A DNA stretch of 5,094 nt from Alistipes sp. (GTDB taxonomy: Bacteria > Bacteroidota > Bacteroidia > Bacteroidales > Rikenellaceae): NCBI GenBank assembly GCA_017380275.1, contig JAFOEH010000179.1, positions 1-5,094 of the forward strand. The letters are read 5' to 3'. Positions 1-5,094 of the stretch are shown in pieces. How positions within the stretch are numbered: the stretch's first letter is position 1; each line of letters opens with the position of its first letter. The notes under the pieces are model-generated. The model was not told the DNA's origin. It saw only the letters and a program-made list of their open reading frames with translations, and searched no databases. The position numbers were made by a program, and so were the translations under genes.

Positions 1-1
1 C

Positions 2-40
2 GAGAAGGAGATGCGCTGGCTGGAGCTTAGTGAGATATAA
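2..40 (+). CDS. 3' end of an unidentified upstream gene (partial)
   Basis: Reading from base 2 gives twelve codons (EKEMRWLELSEI) followed by TAA at 38-40. This frame is preferred because the other two give less protein-like tails and because its stop lies 16 bases before the start of the next gene, like the other tight junctions here. The gene itself is outside the window and cannot be identified from twelve residues. From memory, GSCFA genes in Bacteroidales are sometimes found near a cell-wall MurF/alanine racemase gene, but nothing in this tail tests that. Confidence 0.5.
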   Translation, partial: EKEMRWLELSEI

Positions 41-56
41 TAAATGATTGATTACT

Positions 57-1046
57 ATGCAGTTCCGCACGAAGATAGACATAAAACCGTTCGAGCAGAA
101 GATCGACCACCGCAGTCGTATCCTCTCGCTCGGATCGTGCTTTGCGACGAGTGTTGCCGAGCGTCTGAAGCGTGCGAAATTCAACGTAACCGCCTCACCC
201 ACAGGCATTCTCTTCAATCCCGAATCCATTGCAGCGGCAATCGAGCGATTTGACGCCGTAAGTCGTTCAGACAGAGGTAGTTTGCCATCGGCCGAAGATT
301 TATGTTACGGCAACGGCCGATATTTTAGCTATGACTTTCACTCCGACTTCTCACATCCCGATGCAAATCAAGCACTTACACAAATGCGCGAAGCCGTGGA
401 GACGGGCGCAAAGGCTGTGACAGAAGCTGACACAATAATAATCACGTTCGGAACGGCATTCGTCTATCGACTTAGGCAAAATGGCGAGGTTGTGGCCAAC
501 TGCCACAAGCAACCGCAGGCCAACTTTGTGAAAGAGCTATTGAGTGCAGAGGAGATCGCAACACGATATAAAGCACTGATTGACGGCCCATTAGCCAACA
601 AGCGGATAATCTTCACGCTCAGTCCCGTGCGCCACCTGGGCGATGGGCTGGAGCAAAATTCGCTCAGCAAATCGACGGCAAGAGTGGCCATTGACCTAAT
701 TGTCAGAAGTTGTCACAACGCACACTATTTTCCATCGTATGAGATTCTCGTGGACGAGTTGCGCGACTACCGTTTTTATGCCGACGATATGGCCCATCCC
801 GCGAGGGTTGCAATCGACTACATCTGGCAGCGCTTCAGCGAGGCGACATTCGGTAGCGACACCCACGCCCTGAACGAAAAAATCGAAAAGATCGTTCGCG
901 CGGCCGAGCATCGTCCCTTCAACAGCCAAAGCGAGGAGCACCAAAACTTCTGCCGTCGGATGATGGCCGAGATCGAGGCGCTCGAGAGGCAACATCCGCA
1001 GCTTAAGTTCGAGCAGGAAAAAGCCACTTTTGGCTCATATTTGTAA
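57..1046 (+). CDS. GSCFA domain-containing protein (SGNH-hydrolase-like)
   Basis: A 329-residue protein of the GSCFA family, a group of unknown physiological role related to SGNH/GDSL hydrolases. The family-naming motif GSCFA is at residues 26-30, with Ser27 at the position of the SGNH nucleophile. Other recognisable blocks are ITFGTAFVYR (about 129-138), CHKQP (from 149), SPVRHLGDG (189-197) followed by LSKS (203-206), and the closing DDMAHP (243-248), in which Asp244 and His247 form the DxxH pair expected of SGNH enzymes. No signal peptide or membrane segment is seen, so it is probably cytoplasmic. ATG at 57 is chosen because family members, as I recall them, begin MxFRT-IDIKPF; an in-frame TTG at 48 would only add three residues. 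It lies 16 bases after the upstream stop and 27 bases before the next gene. Substrate unknown; an esterase or acyltransferase role is inference from the fold. Confidence 0.9.
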   Translation: MQFRTKIDIKPFEQKIDHRSRILSLGSCFATSVAERLKRAKFNVTASPTGILFNPESIAAAIERFDAVSRSDRGSLPSAEDLCYGNGRYFSYDFHSDFSHPDANQALTQMREAVETGAKAVTEADTIIITFGTAFVYRLRQNGEVVANCHKQPQANFVKELLSAEEIATRYKALIDGPLANKRIIFTLSPVRHLGDGLEQNSLSKSTARVAIDLIVRSCHNAHYFPSYEILVDELRDYRFYADDMAHPARVAIDYIWQRFSEATFGSDTHALNEKIEKIVRAAEHRPFNSQSEEHQNFCRRMMAEIEALERQHPQLKFEQEKATFGSYL

Positions 1047-1073
1047 ATTAATTAGTATTTTTACGGCACAATA

Positions 1074-2717
1074 ATGAGAATTATGAATCGTATCACGAAA
1101 TATATAGTACTATCTATCGCTCTGCTAACACTTTGCACCATCGCAGCCTCGGCACAAACCAAACCGCGACTGATGGTCAACGTCGTCGTTAGCTCGATGC
1201 GCGCCGACGATCTGGATCGTTACGCAGAGAACTTCACAAACAACGGATTTCGTCGTCTTACTACGGGCGGACACAACTTCACCAGCGCCTCGATTGACTA
1301 TATGCAGACCACAACACCCGCGTCGCTCACGACGATCGCTACGGGCGCTATGCCCTCGACGCACGGCGTGGTGGCTGATCGCTGGTACGACCACGTTGCC
1401 AACAAGTTAGTAGTGCTGATTGACGACCAGAAGGAGCAGAGTGTCAATTACAGTGGCGGCTCGGGATCGTACTCGCCACGCAACCTTGTGGCGGAGACTC
1501 TGTCGGATGCGCTTGCACGTCAGAGCACAGAGAGTCGTATCGCAACAATCGCAACAGAGCCTCTCTCGGCAATCGTGACGGCGGGACACGCAGGCGAGGT
1601 CTATTGGATGGAGACATTGCAGACGGCGTGGACCACATCGTCATACTACACGCAGGAGCTGCCCAAGTGGATTGCCGACTACAACCGCTCGGAGCTCAAC
1701 GCAGCGCACATCATCAAGCGCTGGACACCGCTCTTGCAATACGACAGCTACCGCAATACGCAGGTATCGGTGATTGAAGGCTTGCAGAGCAAGAAAAATA
1801 AACGAATTGAGTTGATTCAGGCATCAGCATCGGCTACGCGCAGTAGCATCGATCCGCGCGATCCATACGAGCAGATGTGTTTCACGCCGGCGGGTAACAG
1901 CGCCGTACTGGCATTTGCCAAGCAGGTGATTACGCGCAACGAGATGGGACAGGACGAGGTGCCCGATATGCTCAACATCGTACTCGATGCGCCGCGAATG
2001 ATTAGCGGTCGTTTCGGGCCCGAGTCGGTAGAATATGAGGATATGCTGTATCGTTTGGACCGCGATTTGGAGGATTTCATCACGTTCCTGATGGCGCAGG
2101 TGGTAGATCCCTCGCAGGTGGTCATCACGCTCACGTCGGATCACGGCACAAGCCCTTCGTTCAACTCGCCCGGACGCGAGCACGAGCGATTCAACGTGCG
2201 TCAGGCTGAGGTGATTATCAACGCCTTCATCGGCGCACAGTACGGCAATGGAGAGTGGGTGTTGGGATATATTGATAGAGGCATATACCTCAACCACAAC
2301 CTGATATACGAAAAGAATCTCTCGCTGGCGGATATGCAGTACGACGTAGCAACGTTCGTAATGCAGTTGCGCGGCGTATCGCACGCCATTTCGTCCGAGG
2401 CGATGCGAAACAGCTACTTCGGTAGCGGATACGGACGCAAGATACAGAATGGATTTTATCCCCGTCGCTCGGGCGATGTGATTGTAAACCTGATGCCCGA
2501 CTGGATTGAGGAGAGCGACGAGTTACGCTCGGCTTCGGGATCGATGTATCGCTACGACACGCAGGTGCCGCTGCTGATATATGGCGGTGGAGTGAAGGCC
2601 GCAGAGCGCGGTGAGCAGGTGGATTTGACCTCGCTCGCAACAACGCAGGCGCAGATGCTCGGCATAGTGTCGCCATCGGCAGCCGAGGGAGAGGAGTTAA
2701 TGCTAATTTACGAATAA
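1074..2717 (+). CDS. Exported PafA-like alkaline phosphatase superfamily protein, probable pseudoenzyme
   Basis: A 547-residue protein (544 if translation starts at the second ATG, 1083; both are plausible). Residues 4-27 form a signal peptide ending ASA|Q, so it should be exported to the periplasm. The rest follows the Flavobacterium/Elizabethkingia alkaline phosphatase PafA along its length: KPRLMVNVVV (30-39), GFRRL (58-62), IDYMQTTTPAS (74-84), THGVV..RWYD (96-106), SPRNL (134-138), YYTQELPKW (191-199), RFGPESVE.ED (313-323), RLDRDLEDF (328-336), SDHG (355-358), RRSGD (464-468), YDTQVPLLIYGGG (494-506). Compared from memory with PafA, several catalytic positions are changed: metal ligand Asp38 is Ser40, Asn100 is Asp102, Lys162 is Glu162, Arg164 is Leu164, the Asp305/His309 site has no His (…PRMISGRFG), and His486 falls on Ser488, with no His after 437. 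The nucleophile position (Thr81) and Asp356-His357 remain. Family membership is firm; loss of phosphatase activity is inferred. It is 3 bases from sufE and probably co-transcribed. Confidence 0.88.
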   Translation: MRIMNRITKYIVLSIALLTLCTIAASAQTKPRLMVNVVVSSMRADDLDRYAENFTNNGFRRLTTGGHNFTSASIDYMQTTTPASLTTIATGAMPSTHGVVADRWYDHVANKLVVLIDDQKEQSVNYSGGSGSYSPRNLVAETLSDALARQSTESRIATIATEPLSAIVTAGHAGEVYWMETLQTAWTTSSYYTQELPKWIADYNRSELNAAHIIKRWTPLLQYDSYRNTQVSVIEGLQSKKNKRIELIQASASATRSSIDPRDPYEQMCFTPAGNSAVLAFAKQVITRNEMGQDEVPDMLNIVLDAPRMISGRFGPESVEYEDMLYRLDRDLEDFITFLMAQVVDPSQVVITLTSDHGTSPSFNSPGREHERFNVRQAEVIINAFIGAQYGNGEWVLGYIDRGIYLNHNLIYEKNLSLADMQYDVATFVMQLRGVSHAISSEAMRNSYFGSGYGRKIQNGFYPRRSGDVIVNLMPDWIEESDELRSASGSMYRYDTQVPLLIYGGGVKAAERGEQVDLTSLATTQAQMLGIVSPSAAEGEELMLIYE

Positions 2718-2720
2718 GAT

Positions 2721-3137
2721 ATGAAAGATCAGATTCAGGAGCAGATAATCGAGGAGTTTGCCATATTTGATGAGTGGCTGGACAAGTACGACTATCTGAT
2801 CGAGCTCAGCGACACGTTGCCCGCAATCGAGGCCGAGCATCGCACCGACGCTTACGCCATAAAGGGTTGTCAGTCGAGGGTGTGGGTGGATGCACGACTG
2901 GAGGAGGGTAAGGTTTATTACTCGGCTGACAGCGATGCCATAATCACCAAGGGTATCATCGCGCTGCTTGTCAGAGTGATGAATGGCCGCACCCCGCAGG
3001 AGATTGTGGAGATGGAGCCATACTTCATCGATGCTATCGGACTGGGAGAAAACCTCTCGCCCACGCGAAGCAACGGACTCGTGGCGATGATCAAACAGAT
3101 GAAAATGTACGCACTGGCCTTTGCCAGCAAAGCATAA
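2721..3137 (+). CDS. sufE: SufE-family cysteine desulfuration protein
   Basis: A 138-residue cytoplasmic protein, the usual length for SufE. SufE accepts persulfide sulfur from the cysteine desulfurase SufS and passes it to the SufBCD scaffold for Fe-S cluster assembly. The acceptor cysteine is Cys50 in the signature KGCQSRVW (48-55), equivalent to Cys51 of E. coli SufE. The N-terminal helix EEFAIFDEWLDKYDYLIELS (11-30), the ADSDA..TKGI.ALLV segment (about 69-84), and the C-terminal GLGENLSPTRSNGL (107-120) are all typical. No residue expected of the family is missing. It starts 3 bases after the phosphatase-like gene and ends 4 bases before the DUF59 gene, so translational coupling is likely. 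No Shine-Dalgarno sequence is evident. sufS and sufBCD are not in this window. Confidence 0.95.
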   Translation: MKDQIQEQIIEEFAIFDEWLDKYDYLIELSDTLPAIEAEHRTDAYAIKGCQSRVWVDARLEEGKVYYSADSDAIITKGIIALLVRVMNGRTPQEIVEMEPYFIDAIGLGENLSPTRSNGLVAMIKQMKMYALAFASKA

Positions 3138-3141
3138 AGAG

Positions 3142-3465
3142 ATGATGACACCAGAAGAGATTTTGAGAGTGGAGCACGATATTGTGCTAACGCTTAAGAA
3201 TATATACGATCCAGAGATTCCTGTAAACATCTACGATCTGGGACTTATCTACGAGATCGACTTCGACCCCGAGGGGGTGGCTAATATCCGTATGACGCTG
3301 ACGGCACCCAACTGCCCGATGGCCGACATACTCGTTGACGACATCAACACGCAGGTGAAGAAGATCGCAGGTGTGGAGTCGGTCAATATAATCCTTACAT
3401 TCGAGCCGCCTTGGGACAAGAGTATGATGAGCGAGGAGGCTCTACTGGAGCTTAACCTTCTGTAA
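3142..3465 (+). CDS. SUF-associated Fe-S assembly protein, MIP18/PaaD (DUF59) family
   Basis: A 107-residue single-domain protein of the MIP18/PaaD/DUF59 family, the short form associated with SUF systems (related to, but shorter than, SufT). These proteins help mature or deliver Fe-S clusters. Signatures are DPEIPVNIYDLGLIYEI (23-39), the MTLTAPNCPMAD segment (51-62) with the family cysteine at Cys58, and the C-terminal FEPPWDKSMMSEEA (87-100). ATG at 3142 (or the adjacent ATG at 3145) is chosen: an in-frame TTG at 3121 would overlap sufE by 17 bases and add residues not typical of the family. An AAAGAG stretch just before the ATG may help ribosome binding. It sits 4 bases after sufE and 4 bases before the DUF2851 gene, fitting a shared transcript and a shared role with SufE. 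Confidence 0.93.
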   Translation: MMTPEEILRVEHDIVLTLKNIYDPEIPVNIYDLGLIYEIDFDPEGVANIRMTLTAPNCPMADILVDDINTQVKKIAGVESVNIILTFEPPWDKSMMSEEALLELNLL

Positions 3466-3469
3466 AAGA

Positions 3470-4447
3470 ATGGATCAGAGCAATCATTCAGAACAAAGAA
3501 AACGTACCCTCAATAGGCTGCAGGCCGGAGCCTCGTACTTCGGCTGCGGGGGTTATTTGGCTTCGCTCGAAAGGTTGCAACGATTGCAGATCTACAATAC
3601 ATTAGGCTTCGAGCGGTTGGAACGCAAGAACCGCGACATTATGGAGCTTTACGCCGAAAGTGGCGAGAACTGGCCGCAGACGTTCTATATGATGTTGCTG
3701 CGCACGATGGGCGGCGTGGATAACAAGGAGGCCTTTCTGGAACTTGCAAGGGCCGTTCCGTACGCTGCAGTGCTACGCGAAAAACAGTCGCCACAAAACA
3801 TTGAGGCGATGCTCATTGGAGCTTCGGGGTTACTCGAATTATACCCGCACGATGAGTACATCTTAAACCTCAAACGAAACTTCGAGTATCTCTCGGCCAA
3901 ATACTCCATCGTGCCGATGGAGGCACAGGCGTGGCGATTAAAAAAGATCTACCCCAACAACCATCCCATACTGCGACTATCGCAGATCACGACATTTCTC
4001 GCGCACACGACCGACATAATGGACAGGATGTTGATGTGCTCATCGGCAGAGGATGTGCATCGGCTCTTTTCGTCGGAGACACAACCCTACTGGCTAACGC
4101 ACTACACGCCAGCATCGGAGTCGCGCACCGTAGCCAAGCGCATCGGGCAGACGAAGAGTGATCTACTGGCTATCAACCTCGTAGTACAGATTATGTTCGC
4201 TTACAGCGCATACGTCGGTAGCGAGAAGTTGCGTTCGCGCGCACTGTCGCTACTAGAGGATCTGCCCGCCGAGAAGAACTCGATCATAGCGCAATGGAAC
4301 AGCTACGGGCCTCTGGCTCGCTCGGCATTTGACAGTCAGGCGCTGTTGCAACTCGCGTTTGAGTATTGCCGCGAAAGGCGTTGCGAGGAGTGCATCGTGG
4401 GGCGAAGAATACTCCGCCGAGTCAAAGATATGGAAGGCGAGGGGTAA
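3470..4447 (+). CDS. DUF2851 family protein, apparently lacking the usual N-terminal domain
   Basis: A 325-residue protein matching the middle and C-terminal part of DUF2851, a Bacteroidota family of unknown function. Recognisable blocks are ERLERKNRDIMEL (48-60), NWPQTFYMMLLR (67-78), IEAMLIGASGLLE (111-123), WRLKKIYPNNHPILRLSQ (155-172), LPAEKNSIIAQWNSYG (265-280), DSQALLQLAFEYC (288-300) and the closing C-x4-C-x2-C (Cys300, Cys305, Cys308). Members I recall are about 420-430 residues and start with a domain carrying IWQ, GPDF and EIH-type motifs; none is present here and there is no room for it, since this ATG is 4 bases after the preceding stop. Only a short N-terminal stretch with Cys26 (FGCGG) precedes the conserved part. 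No signal peptide or transmembrane helix is seen. It lies at the end of the operon, directly upstream of the secA promoter. The family call is confident; no function can be assigned. Confidence 0.82.
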   Translation: MDQSNHSEQRKRTLNRLQAGASYFGCGGYLASLERLQRLQIYNTLGFERLERKNRDIMELYAESGENWPQTFYMMLLRTMGGVDNKEAFLELARAVPYAAVLREKQSPQNIEAMLIGASGLLELYPHDEYILNLKRNFEYLSAKYSIVPMEAQAWRLKKIYPNNHPILRLSQITTFLAHTTDIMDRMLMCSSAEDVHRLFSSETQPYWLTHYTPASESRTVAKRIGQTKSDLLAINLVVQIMFAYSAYVGSEKLRSRALSLLEDLPAEKNSIIAQWNSYGPLARSAFDSQALLQLAFEYCRERRCEECIVGRRILRRVKDMEGEG

Positions 4448-4450
4448 TAT

Positions 4451-4481
4451 TTTGCTATTTCACAATAAATCACTATATTTG
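4451..4481 (+). promoter_or_regulatory. Bacteroidota-type primary sigma promoter for secA
   Basis: TTTG at 4451-4454 (-33 element) and TATATTTG at 4474-4481 (-7 element, consensus TAnnTTTG) are both perfect matches to the Bacteroides promoter consensus, with a 19-base spacer in the expected range. Transcription would start near 4486-4490, giving an A-rich leader of roughly 31-35 bases before the secA ATG. The promoter begins only 3 bases after the stop codon of the DUF2851 gene, so it separates secA from the upstream operon. No hairpin terminator is visible between the two, so some read-through is possible. Confidence 0.75.
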
Positions 4482-4493
4482 TGGATTGATTTA
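4466..4493. repeat. 7-bp inverted repeat flanking the secA -7 box
   Basis: TAAATCA (4466-4472) and TGATTTA (4487-4493) are perfect reverse complements separated by 14 bases that contain the whole -7 element. The spacing between arm centres is 21 bases, about two helical turns, as in a dimeric repressor operator. The region is AT-rich, so a chance match is possible and no regulator is known. Confidence 0.35.
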
Positions 4494-4520
4494 GCCAAAC
4501 GAAAATAAAAATACAACGAT

Positions 4521-5094
4521 ATGGATGTTTTAAGTAACGTAATTAAATTCTTCTTCGGATCGAAGAGCGACAAGGATCGCAAACAGATTGAGCCTTACGT
4601 TCGTAAAATCAAGGAGATATACCCCTCAATCGAGCGCCTCACCAATGACGAATTGCGTGAGCATAGTGCCGCTTTGATGCGTCGTATTGCCGATGCTATC
4701 GCTTCGGACGAAAAGCACATCGCAGAGCAGAAGGTTAAGCTGGAGCTCTCGGATACTTCGCTCGCCGAGAAGGAGAAGATCTCGAAGGATATTGAGCAGA
4801 CCACAAAGCGCATCGACGAGAAGATCGAGGAGCAGCTGGATCAGATTCTGCCCGAGGCGTTTGCCATTATGAAGGATACAGCTCGCCGATTCACACAGAA
4901 CGAGGTGGTGGAGGTTACGGCTAACGACTTCGACCGCAACCTTGCAGCACACAAGGATTTTGTGTCAATCGAGGGTGACAAGGCTATCTATCAGACACAC
5001 TGGATTGCTGCGGGAAACGACCTTAAGTGGGAGATGATTCACTACGACGTACAGCTCTTCGGTGGTGTTGTATTGCACAAGGGTAAAATTGCCG
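4521..5094 (+). CDS. secA: Preprotein translocase subunit SecA, N-terminal part (cut by window end)
   Basis: The first 191 codons of SecA, the ATPase motor that drives unfolded preproteins through the SecYEG channel. The N-terminal helix VIKFFFGSKSDKD (7-19), YPSIERLTNDELR (34-46), LPEAFAIMKDTARRF (110-124) and HYDVQLFGGVVLHKGKIA (174-191) align with the start of E. coli SecA; the window ends just before the Walker A block (MATGEGKT in the family). Two insertions relative to E. coli are visible: a highly charged helical stretch at about 57-109, likely coiled coil, and about 125-173, including NDFDRNLAAHKDFVSIEGDK. Both match what I recall of Bacteroidota SecA, so they are lineage features rather than damage. 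The ATG at 4521 gives the family N-terminus. It has its own promoter just upstream and no Shine-Dalgarno sequence. Confidence 0.97.
   Translation, partial: MDVLSNVIKFFFGSKSDKDRKQIEPYVRKIKEIYPSIERLTNDELREHSAALMRRIADAIASDEKHIAEQKVKLELSDTSLAEKEKISKDIEQTTKRIDEKIEEQLDQILPEAFAIMKDTARRFTQNEVVEVTANDFDRNLAAHKDFVSIEGDKAIYQTHWIAAGNDLKWEMIHYDVQLFGGVVLHKGKIA

Noticed and set aside
44..253. A short ATG-initiated reading frame on the + strand just before the GSCFA gene
   Set aside because: It overlaps the GSCFA gene in another frame and has no family features; the GSCFA frame continues for 329 residues with clear motifs.
1029..1063. Possible promoter before the PafA-like gene: TTTG at 1029-1032 and TATTTTTA at 1056-1063
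   Set aside because: The -7 element misses the final G, the spacer is 23 bases, and the start would fall almost at the ATG; the 27-base AT-rich gap is more simply an operon junction.
1824..2384. A 186-residue open frame on the minus strand inside the PafA-like gene
   Set aside because: It lies antisense to a well-supported gene, has no recognisable motif, and is rich in His/Arg/Val as expected from the complement of this coding sequence.
3121..3141. Extended TTG start for the DUF59 gene, overlapping the end of sufE
   Set aside because: The in-frame ATG at 3142 gives the usual family N-terminus and leaves a 4-base gap like the other junctions; the extension only re-reads the sufE tail.
3931..4161. 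A 76-residue + strand frame within the DUF2851 gene
   Set aside because: It lies wholly inside the DUF2851 reading frame, whose conserved blocks run through this region, and has no features of its own.
4448..4520. A terminator or small RNA between the DUF2851 gene and secA
   Set aside because: No GC-rich hairpin followed by a T-run is visible; the 73 bases are explained by the secA promoter and its A-rich leader.

Overview
The window looks like chromosomal DNA of a Bacteroidota bacterium, most likely Bacteroidales and possibly an Alistipes/Rikenellaceae-type organism. The order-level call rests on GSCFA, PafA-like and DUF2851 family proteins, start codons without clear Shine-Dalgarno sequences, a perfect match to the Bacteroidota primary-sigma promoter (TTTG, 19 nt, TAnnTTTG), and a SecA N-terminus with the two insertions I recall from Bacteroidota SecA. 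The genus is a guess. All genes are on the + strand, coding density is very high, and no tRNA, rRNA, CRISPR array or mobile element was seen. The longest gene-free stretch is only about 73 bases.

Layout: (1) the last 12 codons of an unidentified upstream gene; (2) a GSCFA-family, SGNH-hydrolase-like protein; (3) an exported protein of the alkaline phosphatase superfamily, closest in architecture to PafA, whose catalytic metal ligands and phosphate-binding residues are mostly replaced; (4) sufE, the sulfur acceptor of SUF iron-sulfur cluster assembly; (5) a short MIP18/PaaD-type (DUF59) Fe-S assembly protein; (6) a DUF2851-family protein that appears to lack the usual N-terminal third of the family; (7) a promoter, then the 5' end of secA, cut by the window edge just before Walker A.

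Genes 1 to 6 are separated by only 3 to 27 bases and are probably one transcript. SufE and the DUF59 protein form a functional pair in Fe-S biogenesis, with no cysteine desulfurase or SufBCD in view. The DUF2851 protein beside them carries a C-terminal cysteine cluster that could bind a metal or Fe-S cluster (inference). secA starts a new unit with its own promoter.

The most interesting observation is the degenerate active site of the PafA-like protein, which is otherwise intact, full-length and exported: it looks like a conserved pseudophosphatase. Second is the compact DUF2851 protein with its cysteine motif next to Fe-S assembly genes.
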